Positions 1-7,359 of a DNA stretch of 24,314 bases are shown here, piece after piece (the stretch's first letter is position 1; each line of letters opens with the position of its first letter). Source of the stretch: Schlegelella_A sp035493195 (GTDB lineage Bacteria > Pseudomonadota > Gammaproteobacteria > Burkholderiales > Burkholderiaceae_C); assembly GCA_035493195.1 (NCBI GenBank), contig DATJIM010000190.1, forward strand, positions 1 through 24,314, given 5' to 3'. Position numbers and translations under genes: made by a program. Under the pieces are notes generated by a model. That model made no database searches, was not told the DNA's origin, and worked only from the letters and a program-made list of their open reading frames with translations.

Positions 1-540
1 GGGGACCGCGCCGGAGACGAACGACGTCACCGCCTCGGCCATCCGCTGGTTGACGATCTGCACGTCCTTGGTCGGATCGAGCGAAGCCTTCCGCAGCGCG
101 CGATCGAGGAAGACGTGCGCGGTCGTCCCGGTCGTCGTCGAGATCTGCTTGCCCCTGAGGTCGGCGACCGACTTGATCGCGTCGTCGCGGACCCAGAGCT
201 GCGCCGTCGCGTACTCGATGTTGTTGAGGAGGAAGACGCGGCCCTGGCCGCGCGCCGGGAAGTTGGAGACGACCGCGCCGGTGGAGAGCACGTCGAGGCT
301 GCCGCCGATCATCGCCTGGAAAAGCTCGAGGCCGGTCGTGAACTGGATCAGCTCGAGGTCGACGCCGCGCTTCGTCCACGCGCCCGACTGCTGGCCGAGC
401 CAGATCTGGCCGTCGACCGCCGGCGTGTGCAGGTAGCCGACGCGCAGCTTGGTGCGCGCCTGCGCGAACGCGGCCGAAGCGACGCCGGCGAGCGATGCAG
501 CGGCGGTGGCCTGGAGGAGGGTTCTGCGGCGAAGGGTCAT
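1..540 (-). CDS. ABC transporter periplasmic substrate-binding protein (nitrate/sulfonate/taurine class), 3' end missing
   Basis: Only the first 180 residues are inside the window; the gene runs off the left edge. It starts at the ATG at 538-540 with an Arg-rich signal peptide (MTLRRRTLLQ, then an Ala-rich stretch ending AAFAQA), so the product should be periplasmic; the three arginines resemble a Tat signal but Sec export is equally possible. The mature part begins RVGYLHTPAVDGQIWLGQQ and continues with GVDLELIQFTTGLELFQAM and DLRGKQISTTTG, the pattern of SsuA/TauA/NrtA-like (NMT1-type) binding proteins. It would capture the ligand for the permease and ATPase encoded just upstream on the same strand (58 bp gap to the ATPase gene). 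The ligand cannot be read from the sequence; the neighbouring enolase-superfamily enzyme suggests an organic acid. The class call is firm, the specificity unknown. Confidence 0.88.
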   Translation of the reverse strand, partial: MTLRRRTLLQATAAASLAGVASAAFAQARTKLRVGYLHTPAVDGQIWLGQQSGAWTKRGVDLELIQFTTGLELFQAMIGGSLDVLSTGAVVSNFPARGQGRVFLLNNIEYATAQLWVRDDAIKSVADLRGKQISTTTGTTAHVFLDRALRKASLDPTKDVQIVNQRMAEAVTSFVSGAVP

Positions 541-598
541 CGTGGTCTCCGGTCGGGCGGGCGCGGCCCGCGGGGTGGTTTGCGGTCGAAGCGGTTCG

Positions 599-1444
599 TC
601 ATTCGATGCGCGCGACGGCCGCCTGGCGCGCCTGCGCTTCGTACTCTTCCATCACGAGCGCGCGGATCTCGGCGCGAAGCGTTGCGAAGCGCGGGTCCTC
701 GTGCACCGACTCGCTGCGCGGATACGCGAACGGCACGTCGATGATCGTGCGCACGCGCGCCGGCCGCGCGGTGACGACGACGATCCGCGACGAGAGGTAG
801 ATCGCCTCGTCGACCGAATGGGTGACGAGGAGGACCGTCTTGCCCTCGGTCGCGAGCACGTGCAGCAGCAGGTCCTGCATCGCCGCACGCGTCTGCGCGT
901 CGAGCGCGCCGAATGGCTCGTCCATCAGCAGGAATTCGGGTTGCACCGCGTACGCGCGGGCGAGCGCGAGCCGCTGGCGCATGCCGCCCGAGAGATGCTT
1001 GGGGTGATGGTCGGCGAAGTCGGCAAGCCCCATCAGCGCGAGGTAGCGCTCGACGATGTCGGCGCGGCGCGCGACGTGGCGCGCGTTGGCGGCCAGGCGC
1101 AGCCCGAACTCGATGTTGCCGCGCACCGTGAGCCACGGAAAGACGCCGTACTCCTGGAAGATGAAGCCGCGGTCGGGGCCGGGCCCCGCGATCGTCGCGC
1201 CGTCGAGCAGCACCTCGCCGCGGGTCGGCTGCACGAAACCGCCGACGATGTTGAGCAACGTCGTCTTGCCGCAGCCCGAGGGGCCGATGATCGAGACGAA
1301 CTCGCCCTGGCGAACATCGAAGCCGATGCCGTCGACGGCGCGCATCGGCCCCGCCGGCGTCGGGAAGTCGACGCCGACGTCGGCGAAGCGCAGCCGCACG
1401 GCGGCGTCGGGCGCGCTCACCATCGGCAACGTCTCGGCGGCCAT
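599..1444 (-). CDS. ABC transporter ATP-binding protein (SsuB/TauB/NrtD class)
   Basis: A 281-residue nucleotide-binding subunit that powers the importer from the cytoplasmic side. All ATPase motifs are intact: Walker A GPSGCGKT at about residues 54-61, Q-loop in FIFQEYG (Q97), signature LSGGMRQ at 151-157, Walker B FLLMDEPFGALD at 171-182 and switch His in LLVTHS (H209). Start taken at the ATG (1442-1444, MAAETLP); the frame stays open upstream only because it reads antisense through the permease gene. The end ARQAAVARIE stops at 599. The gene lies 8 bp after the permease stop and 58 bp before the binding-protein gene, so one transcript is likely. The class (nitrate/sulfonate/bicarbonate-type) is established by motif pattern and neighbours; the substrate is not. 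Confidence 0.95.
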   Translation of the reverse strand: MAAETLPMVSAPDAAVRLRFADVGVDFPTPAGPMRAVDGIGFDVRQGEFVSIIGPSGCGKTTLLNIVGGFVQPTRGEVLLDGATIAGPGPDRGFIFQEYGVFPWLTVRGNIEFGLRLAANARHVARRADIVERYLALMGLADFADHHPKHLSGGMRQRLALARAYAVQPEFLLMDEPFGALDAQTRAAMQDLLLHVLATEGKTVLLVTHSVDEAIYLSSRIVVVTARPARVRTIIDVPFAYPRSESVHEDPRFATLRAEIRALVMEEYEAQARQAAVARIE

Positions 1445-1452
1445 CGCGCGCT

Positions 1453-2250
1453 CTACGCGATCCGGTCCTGCCAGGCGACGAGGCGACGCGTCGCCGCGCG
1501 CAGCGCGACGTCCATCGCCAGCGCGATCAGGCCGATCGAGATGATCCCGACGTAGACGATGTCGAGCTGGAAGAACGACGACGCGTTCTGGATCAGTGCG
1601 CCGAGACCCTGCTGCGCGGCAATCAGCTCGGAGGCGACGAGCGTCGCCCAGGCGACGCCGAGCGCGACGCGGATCGCCGTCAGGATGTGCGGCACCGCGA
1701 GCGGCACGATCACCTTGGCGAAGATCTCGGCGTCGGTCGCGCCGAGCGTGCGCGCGACGCGGACGTAGATCGGGCTGATCTGGCCGATGCCCTCGACCAT
1801 CACGATGACGCCGGCGAAGAACGACGCGTAGAAGAGGATCACTGTCTTGGCGAGCTCGCCGATGCCGAAGTAGACGATGACGAGCGGGATCAGCGCGATC
1901 GGCGGCAGGGCGCGGAAGAAGTTGATGAGCGGGTCGACGAACGTGCGCACCGCGCGGTACCAGCCGATCGCGAAGCCGACCGGCACGGCGGCGAGGATGC
2001 CGAGGAAGACGCCCGCGAAGACGCGCCGCGTCGACATCCAGACGTCGAGCGGAAGTCGGTCGCGCGCGAGCTCGACGGCCTTGGCGAGGACGACGTGCGG
2101 AGCCGGAACCAGCGACGGGTTGACGAGCCCGCTCGCGCGCACCGCGTACCAGACGACGACGATCGCGAGCCACGGCGCGACGACGAGCGCGGCGCGGGAG
2201 GCGCCGTGGCGCGCTTGCGGCACTACCGGGTGAAACGTACCATTGACCAT
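1453..2250 (-). CDS. ABC transporter permease (SsuC/TauC class)
   Basis: A 265-residue inner-membrane permease. Hydrophobic segments alternate through the protein (for example ALVVAPWLAIVVVWYAV near the N-terminus, VFAGVFLGILAAVPVGFAIG, ALPPIALIPLVIVYFGIG), and the cytoplasmic coupling loop is seen as the EAA-like stretch EIFAKVIVPLAVPHILTAIR. Family length is usual. The start is the ATG at 2248-2250 (MVNGTFHP). A -10-like TATAAA ends three bases before this ATG, so the message may be leaderless; an alternative in-frame GTG lies nine codons later (2221-2223). An open frame further upstream reads antisense through the divergent enolase gene and is not part of the gene. First gene of the importer operon; the divergent enolase gene starts 19 bp away. 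Confidence 0.93.
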   Translation of the reverse strand: MVNGTFHPVVPQARHGASRAALVVAPWLAIVVVWYAVRASGLVNPSLVPAPHVVLAKAVELARDRLPLDVWMSTRRVFAGVFLGILAAVPVGFAIGWYRAVRTFVDPLINFFRALPPIALIPLVIVYFGIGELAKTVILFYASFFAGVIVMVEGIGQISPIYVRVARTLGATDAEIFAKVIVPLAVPHILTAIRVALGVAWATLVASELIAAQQGLGALIQNASSFFQLDIVYVGIISIGLIALAMDVALRAATRRLVAWQDRIA

Positions 2251-2253
2251 CCC

Positions 2254-2283
2254 TTTATAGCGCACGCCGATGAGCCGCGACAA
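2254..2283 (-). promoter_or_regulatory. putative sigma-70-type promoter of the ABC importer operon
   Basis: On the minus strand a TTGTCG (-35, plus-strand 2278-2283; 4 of 6 consensus bases) and a TATAAA (-10, 2254-2259; 5 of 6) stand 18 bp apart. The -10 ends only three bases before the permease ATG, so transcription would begin at about that ATG. The -35 lies inside the first codons of the divergent enolase gene. Seen by eye only; in such GC-rich DNA a TATAAA is uncommon, which supports it. Confidence 0.4.
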
Positions 2284-3466
2284 CCGGGGAACTCCGGCGC
2301 CTTCGTCTTCGCCCGCGATCGCGCGGGTCGCGGCGCACGTCCTGCGCTGGCCGGTGCGCGTTCCGGTGCGGACGTCGTTCGGGACGATGCACGACCGCCC
2401 CGCGGTGCTCGTCCGCGTCGAGGATGACGACGGCGCGTTCGGCTGGGGCGAGGCGTGGTGCAACTTTCCGACCTGCGGTGCCGAGCACCGCGCCCGCCTG
2501 ATCGAGACGGCGCTCGCGCCGCTCGTCGTCGGCCGTGCGTTCGCTTCGCCCGAAGCCGCGTTTCGCGAGCTGAGCGAGAAGACCGCGGTGCTCGCGATCC
2601 AGTCGGGCGAGCCGGGGCCGATCGCGCAGGCGATCGCCGGCGTCGACATCGCGCTGCACGACCTCGCCGCGCGTCGCGCCGGCGAGCCGCTCTGGCGCCG
2701 GCTCGCGCGCGCGGGCGAGCGCGATCGCGCCGCGCGGGCCGCGCAGGCGCTGCCGGTCTACGCGAGCGGCATCAACCCCGACGCGCCTGGCAACGTCGTC
2801 GAGGCGCTGCGCAGCCACGGCTACACCGCGTTCAAGCTCAAGGTCGGCTTCGGTGGCGCACGCGATGTCGCCAACCTCGGCGACGTCCGCGCCGCCGCCG
2901 GAGCGCAGGCGGACGTCATGGTCGACGCCAACCAGGCGTGGTCGCTCGACGATGCCGCCGTCATGGCCGAGCGCCTCGCGGTCCATGCGCCGGCGTGGCT
3001 CGAGGAGCCGCTGCGCGCCGATCGACCCTGGTCCGAGTGGCATCGGCTGGCCGCGCTGTCGCCCATTGCGCTCGCCGCCGGCGAGAACGCGATCGGCGAT
3101 GCGGCGTTCGACGCGCTGATCGCGTCGCGCGCCGTCGCCGTGGTCCAGCCCGACCTCGCCAAGTGGGGCGGCGTCTCCGGCGTGCTCGCCGTCGTCGACC
3201 GCATCGCCGCCGCCGGCCTGCGCTACTGCCCGCACTATCTCGGCGCCGGCGTCGGCCTGCTCGCGTCGGCCCACGTTCTCGCAGCGCGCGGCAGCGTCGG
3301 CGGCATGCTCGAGGTCGACGCCAACGAGAACCCGCTGCGGAGCGACCTCTGCCCCCCGCTCGCAACCCTCGAACGCGGCACCATCCGCCTCGGCGATGCG
3401 CCGGGGCTCGGTGTCGTCCCCGATCTCGAGCGCTGGGTGGCGATGCGCACGCAGCCGCACGCATGA
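2270..3466 (+). CDS. Enolase-superfamily enzyme, mandelate racemase subgroup
   Basis: 398 residues. After an N-terminal capping domain with WPVRVPVRTSFGTMHDRP come the barrel motifs: KLK (K189, K191), metal ligands in VDANQAW (D219), WLEEPL (E245) and AGEN (E272), then QPDLAK (D295) and CPHYLG (H322). The spacing of D295 to H322 (27 residues) and the KxK pair match the mandelate racemase arrangement (K164/K166, D195, E221, E247, D270, H297), so the enzyme should abstract a proton next to a carboxylate, as a racemase or acid-sugar dehydratase in the cytoplasm. Muconate-cycloisomerase-type chemistry is less likely because a His-Asp pair is present. Start is the ATG at 2270; the conserved ARVAAHVLRWPV needs a start upstream of it. 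No Shine-Dalgarno is visible. It is divergent from an ABC importer, which suggests uptake of its substrate. The substrate is unknown. Confidence 0.9.
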   Translation: MSRDNRGTPAPSSSPAIARVAAHVLRWPVRVPVRTSFGTMHDRPAVLVRVEDDDGAFGWGEAWCNFPTCGAEHRARLIETALAPLVVGRAFASPEAAFRELSEKTAVLAIQSGEPGPIAQAIAGVDIALHDLAARRAGEPLWRRLARAGERDRAARAAQALPVYASGINPDAPGNVVEALRSHGYTAFKLKVGFGGARDVANLGDVRAAAGAQADVMVDANQAWSLDDAAVMAERLAVHAPAWLEEPLRADRPWSEWHRLAALSPIALAAGENAIGDAAFDALIASRAVAVVQPDLAKWGGVSGVLAVVDRIAAAGLRYCPHYLGAGVGLLASAHVLAARGSVGGMLEVDANENPLRSDLCPPLATLERGTIRLGDAPGLGVVPDLERWVAMRTQPHA

Positions 3467-4062
3467 CGCTGCACACGCCGTCCTTGCGCGCAAGCGGCCG
3501 CGCCGCGCGCGCGATCGTCGTTGCGCTGGTCGCAGCATGGAGCAGCGCAGCGGCCGTCGCCGACGAGGCGGCCGCATGGGCGGCGCTGCGCGCGGGCGGC
3601 GTCGTCGCGCTGATGCGCCACGGCGACGCGCCCGGCGCCGGCGATCCGCCCGGCTGGCGGCTCGACGACTGCACGACGCAGCGCAACCTCAGCGAGCGCG
3701 GCCGCGCCGAGGCGCGCGCCGTCGGTGCCCGGCTGCGCGACGCGCGGATCGCGATCGACCGCGTCGTCAGCTCGCCTTGGTGCCGCTGCGTCGAGACGGC
3801 GCGGCTCGCGGCGGTCGGCACCGTCGAGGTCGAGCCGGCGTTCGCCAACGCCTACGTCCTCGCCGACGATCGCGAAACGCTGCGTGCACGCGGGCTCGCG
3901 ATCCTGCGCACGTGGCGCGGCCGTGGCGTCCTGCTCGTCGTCAGCCACGGCGAGAACATCCGCGCCCTGACCGGCGAAAACGTCGCCCCGGCCGAGATCG
4001 TCGTCGTCGCTCGCGTGGCAGACGGCACGCTTCGGGCGATCGGATCGATTCCGCCGCGTTGA
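3463..4062 (+). CDS. Secreted histidine phosphatase family protein
   Basis: 199 residues. A signal peptide is clear (RASGRAARAIVVALVAAWSS, then AAAVADEA), so the enzyme should act in the periplasm. The phosphate pocket is intact: LMRHGDAPG with the phospho-accepting His at residue 53, NLSERGRAEA, the SSPWCRCVETA segment, and a second catalytic His in VVSHGEN (H162). Length fits small branch-1 histidine phosphatases (phosphoglycerate-mutase-like). The ATG overlaps the stop of the enolase gene in an ATGA (4 bp), so the two are translationally coupled. A phosphatase in an uptake/catabolic operon could release a phosphate from an extracytoplasmic substrate; this role is inferred, the family is not in doubt. 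Confidence 0.9.
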   Translation: MTLHTPSLRASGRAARAIVVALVAAWSSAAAVADEAAAWAALRAGGVVALMRHGDAPGAGDPPGWRLDDCTTQRNLSERGRAEARAVGARLRDARIAIDRVVSSPWCRCVETARLAAVGTVEVEPAFANAYVLADDRETLRARGLAILRTWRGRGVLLVVSHGENIRALTGENVAPAEIVVVARVADGTLRAIGSIPPR

Positions 4063-4115
4063 CATCGCGCGCCGCCTGTGGCTCCCTTGGCCCGGCGACC
4101 TGAACGACGAACGCG

Positions 4116-4853
4116 ATGTCGACATTCCTGCTGGTGCACGGTGCGTGGAGCGGCGGCTGGGCGTGGAAGAAGCTGCGGCCGCTGCTGCGCGCGCGCGGCC
4201 ACGAGGTCCTGACGCCGACGCTCACCGGCCTCGGCGAGCGCGTCCATCTCGCGCGCCCCGACGTCGACCTCGCGCTGCACGTCGAGGACATCCTCGGCGT
4301 GCTCGCGTGCGAGGACCTTCGGCAGACCATCCTCGTCGGCCACAACTACAGCGGCATGGTCGTCACCGGCGTCGCCGACCGCGCCGGCGAGCGCGTCGCC
4401 GGCGTCGTCTATCTCGATGCGTTCGTGCCGCGCGACGGCCAGTCGATGGCCGAGCTCGTCGGTCCGCAGGCGCTCGCCGCGCGGGTCGAGGCGCAGCGCA
4501 ACGTCGGCGACGGCTGGCGCGTGCCGCCGACGGCACTGCCGCCCGACACCAGCGCCGACGACGTCGCCTGGGCGACGCCGCGGCGCGCGATGCAGCCGGC
4601 GCCGACGTTCGATCAGGTGCTGCCGCTGACCGGCGCGATCGACCTGCTGCCGCGCGCGTTCATCTACTGCACGCGCTTCTCTCCGGGCGACGTCTTCCGC
4701 AAGTTCGCCGAGCGCGCGCGCACCGAGAAGGGCTGGCGGCTCGACGAGATCGACGCCAGCCACAACCCGCACCTCACGCGTCCCGACGCGCTCGCGGCGC
4801 TGCTCCACGAGATCGCCCACGAGCTCGAGCACAAGCGGCGAGCCAAGCCGTAG
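4116..4853 (+). CDS. Alpha/beta hydrolase-fold protein with Asn in place of the nucleophile Ser
   Basis: 245 residues, no signal peptide, cytoplasmic. The N-terminus FLLVHGAWSGGWAWKKL and TLTGLGERVHL are hallmarks of the small esterase/hydroxynitrile-lyase-like group of alpha/beta hydrolases. In that group the nucleophile elbow reads GHSYGG or GHSYAG; here it is GHNYSG, with Asn77 (AAC, 4344-4346) where the catalytic Ser is expected. The probable catalytic His remains in ASHNPHLTRPDALA (H216). The rest of the fold is full length. The product may therefore be a non-hydrolytic member, a binding protein, or an inactive copy; a single-base change (AGC to AAC) separates it from the usual Ser. It starts 53 bp after the histidine phosphatase and ends 68 bp before a Bug receptor gene. 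Confidence 0.85.
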   Translation: MSTFLLVHGAWSGGWAWKKLRPLLRARGHEVLTPTLTGLGERVHLARPDVDLALHVEDILGVLACEDLRQTILVGHNYSGMVVTGVADRAGERVAGVVYLDAFVPRDGQSMAELVGPQALAARVEAQRNVGDGWRVPPTALPPDTSADDVAWATPRRAMQPAPTFDQVLPLTGAIDLLPRAFIYCTRFSPGDVFRKFAERARTEKGWRLDEIDASHNPHLTRPDALAALLHEIAHELEHKRRAKP

Positions 4854-4891
4854 CGCGCGACCTGCTGCGCGGCGGCAGAATCGGCGCGCGC

Positions 4892-4912
4892 CCTCCTCCG
4901 GAGCGGCGGAGG
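4892..4912 (+). promoter_or_regulatory. hairpin that includes the Shine-Dalgarno of the Bug receptor gene
   Basis: CCTCCTCCG (4892-4900), a three-base loop GAG, and CGGCGGAGG (4904-4912) can pair at 8 of 9 positions. The right arm carries GGAGG (4908-4912), nine bases before the ATG at 4922, so folding would hide the ribosome site. No T-run follows, so it is not a rho-independent terminator. Pairing is seen directly; regulation is inferred. Confidence 0.45.
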
Positions 4913-4921
4913 ACCGTCATC

Positions 4922-5887
4922 ATGCAACGGCGATTGATCCTGCAGACCACGGCCGCGCTCGCGCTGCCGCTCGCGGCACGCGCGCAGTCGTATCCGGCCA
5001 GGCCGATCCGCTACATCGTTCCGGTCGCTGCCGGCGGCGGCAACGACATGATCGCGCGCGTCGTCACCGAGCGATGGGGCAAGGCGCTCGGGCAGACCTT
5101 CGTCGTCGAGAACCAAGGCGGCGGCGGCGGTGTGATCGCGAGCATGACGACCGTGCACGCGGCGCCCGACGGCTACACGCTGATGCAGGGCTACGTCGCG
5201 ACGCACGGCACGACGCCGGCGACGCGGCGCGTGCCCTACGACGCGATCAAGGACTTCACGCCGATCGGCATGATCGGCGGCACGCCGAACGTGCTCGTCG
5301 TCAACGCCGGCGTGCCGGCGAAGACGCTCGCCGAATTCATCGACTACGCGAAGAAGAACCCGGGCACGCTCACCTATGGCTCTGCTGGCCAGGGCTCGCT
5401 GACGCACCTGACGATGGAGCTCTTCAAGCAGGAGATCGGCGCCTACATGCTGCACATCCCGTACCGCGGCATCGCGCCGGCGTTCACCGACCTGATCGGC
5501 GGCCAGACGCAGGCGATGTTCCCGGGCCTCGCGGCGGCGCTGCCGCACCTGCGCTCGGGGCGGGTGCGCGCGCTCGCCGTCACCGGCCGCGCCCGCAGCC
5601 CGCAACTGAAGGACGTGCCGACGCTCGAGGAGTCGGGCTTCAAGGGATTCGATGCGATGCAGTGGTACGGATCGGTCGGGCCGGCGGGAATGGCCGACGA
5701 CATCGTGCGCAGGCTCAACGAGACCCAGGTCGCCGTGCTGCGCGATCCCGAGCTGCGCGAGCGGCTCTCGGTCGAGGCGGTCGAGCCGCTGCCGATGACT
5801 CCCGAGCAGTTCGGCCAGTTCATCCGCGCCGACATCCAGCGCTGGACCGCGCTCGCCAAGGCGAAGAACATCCACCTCGACGAATGA
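4922..5887 (+). CDS. Bug/TctC-family tripartite tricarboxylate transporter substrate-binding protein
   Basis: 321 residues, the normal length. The signal peptide starts MQRRLILQTTAALALPLAARAQ (the RR may be a Tat signal), and the mature protein begins YPARPIRYIVPVAAGGGND, followed by VVENQGGGGGVIAS, APDGYTLMQG, YDAIKDFTPIG, LTYGSAGQGS, HIPYRGIAPAFTDLIGGQ and VPTLEESG, the diagnostic series of the Bug (TctC) family. These periplasmic receptors bind small carboxylates and related organic acids; many are orphans with no TctA/TctB membrane genes beside them, as here. Start is the ATG at 4922 preceded by GGAGG at 4908-4912. The antiporter gene downstream begins 52 bp after the stop. Ligand unknown. 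Confidence 0.95.
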   Translation: MQRRLILQTTAALALPLAARAQSYPARPIRYIVPVAAGGGNDMIARVVTERWGKALGQTFVVENQGGGGGVIASMTTVHAAPDGYTLMQGYVATHGTTPATRRVPYDAIKDFTPIGMIGGTPNVLVVNAGVPAKTLAEFIDYAKKNPGTLTYGSAGQGSLTHLTMELFKQEIGAYMLHIPYRGIAPAFTDLIGGQTQAMFPGLAAALPHLRSGRVRALAVTGRARSPQLKDVPTLEESGFKGFDAMQWYGSVGPAGMADDIVRRLNETQVAVLRDPELRERLSVEAVEPLPMTPEQFGQFIRADIQRWTALAKAKNIHLDE

Positions 5888-5939
5888 GCTCGCGCAGCGC
5901 GGCGCCGGGCGAGCGCGGCGCGGCCGGCGCAACGGTGCG

Positions 5940-7199
5940 GTGACCGGCTTTCAGGTGCTCGCCGTCGTCGTCGCGCTGGTCGCGGCGTTCGGCTACCTCA
6001 ACCACCGCTTCGTCCACCTGCCCGACGCGATCGGCATCACCGCGATCGGCATCGTCGTCTCGCTCGTCGCGGTCGTCGCCGCGTCGTTCGAACCGGCGCT
6101 CGGCGCCGCGGTCGAGACCGCCGCGAACTTCGACTTCGCCGGCGTGCTGCTGCACGGCGTCCTCGGACTGCTGCTGTTCGCCGGCAGCGTGCACCTCCAG
6201 ATCGCCGAGCTCGCGCGCGAGAAGTGGCTGATCGCGACGCTCGCGACGCTCGGCGTCGTCCTTTCGACGGCGATCGTCGGCGTCGCGTTCTGGGCGGCGA
6301 CGCAGCTGCTCGGGCTCGGCGTGCCGCTGCTCGCGTGCCTGTTGTTCGGCGCACTCGTCTCGCCGACCGACCCGGTCGCCGTGCTCGCGGTGCTGAAGCG
6401 CCTCCACGTGCCGAAGAGCCTCGAGGCGCGCATCGCCGGCGAGAGCCTGTTCAACGACGGCACCGGCGTCGTCGTCTTCCTGACGCTGCTGCAGATCGCG
6501 ATCGCCCCCGGCGGCGTCGACCCGACGACGACCGCGCTGCTCTTCGTCACCGAGGTCGTCGGCGGCATCGCGTTCGGCTTCGCCGCCGGGTGGCTCGGCG
6601 TTCGCATGCTCCGCCACGTCGACAGCCACCCGGTCGAGATCCTGATCACGCTCGCGCTCGCCACCGGCGGCTACGCGCTCGCCGAAGCGCTGCACGTGTC
6701 GGCGCCGATCGCGGTCGTCGTGGCGGGACTGATCGTCGGCAACCGCGGCCGGCGGGTTGCGATGTCGGCGACGACGCAGCGGCGCCTGTTCGACTTCTGG
6801 GACGTTCTCGACGACCTTCTCAACCTGCTGCTGTTCGGCCTGATCGGCCTGGTCATGATGGCGCTCACGATCTCGGCGCTGCAGGCAGCGGCGGCGTTGT
6901 CGGCGATCGTCATCGTCCTCGGCGCGCGGCTCGCGAGCGTCGGCATCCCGATCGCGGTCGTGCCGCGTCTGAAGCCGCACCGCAGGGCGGCGATCACGAT
7001 CATGACCTGGGGCGGACTGCGCGGCGGCATCTCGATCGCGCTCGCACTCTCGCTGCCGGCGCAGATCAGCGGCCGCGCAACGATCGTGACGACAACGTAC
7101 GCCGTCGTCATCTTCAGCATCCTGGTGCAGGCGCTGACGCTCGAGCGCGTCGCGAGGCGCGTCCTCGCCGACGACGAGCAACAAACCTTGGTGCCGTGA
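5940..7199 (+). CDS. NhaP-type (CPA1) Na+/H+ antiporter
   Basis: 419 residues, highly hydrophobic, with about twelve membrane segments from VLAVVVALVAAFGYLNH to TYAVVIFSILVQALTLE. Two family motifs are intact: SPTDPVAVLAVLKR (D144) and GESLFNDGTGVVVF with the ion-binding Asn-Asp pair (N172, D173). The later TWGGLRGGISIALAL is also characteristic of CPA1 antiporters. It should exchange cytoplasmic Na+ (or K+) for protons in the inner membrane. The start is a GTG at 5940 without a good ribosome site, 52 bp after the Bug receptor stop. The C-terminus is short (ending EQQTLVP), with no regulatory domain. No sign of damage. Confidence 0.93.
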   Translation: MTGFQVLAVVVALVAAFGYLNHRFVHLPDAIGITAIGIVVSLVAVVAASFEPALGAAVETAANFDFAGVLLHGVLGLLLFAGSVHLQIAELAREKWLIATLATLGVVLSTAIVGVAFWAATQLLGLGVPLLACLLFGALVSPTDPVAVLAVLKRLHVPKSLEARIAGESLFNDGTGVVVFLTLLQIAIAPGGVDPTTTALLFVTEVVGGIAFGFAAGWLGVRMLRHVDSHPVEILITLALATGGYALAEALHVSAPIAVVVAGLIVGNRGRRVAMSATTQRRLFDFWDVLDDLLNLLLFGLIGLVMMALTISALQAAAALSAIVIVLGARLASVGIPIAVVPRLKPHRRAAITIMTWGGLRGGISIALALSLPAQISGRATIVTTTYAVVIFSILVQALTLERVARRVLADDEQQTLVP

Positions 7200-7260
7200 T
7201 GCGAAAACGAACGGTTCCACAATCACCGCGATCGGCAAGAGGCCCGGAGGAGACGACGAC

Positions 7261-7323
7261 ATGGATGCGAGCACCTTGCTCCTCTGCCCACGCCCGCCCA
7301 AGGCCATCCGCCGGCAGCGCTGA
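7261..7323 (+). CDS. possible 20-codon leader ORF in frame with the downstream kinase
   Basis: An ATG at 7261 has a near-perfect Shine-Dalgarno, GGAGGAG at 7246-7252 with eight bases of spacing, better than that of most genes here. It encodes 20 residues (MDASTLLL... ending KAIRRQR) and stops at a TGA (7321-7323). The frame is the same as that of the hybrid kinase whose GTG is at 7360, separated by this one stop and 12 codons. It could be a leader peptide, the original kinase start now cut by a nonsense codon, or chance. I do not recognise the peptide. Confidence 0.3.
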   Translation: MDASTLLLCPRPPKAIRRQR

Positions 7324-7359
7324 GCCCGCGCCGGCGTCGAACACGACCCAGGAAGCAGA

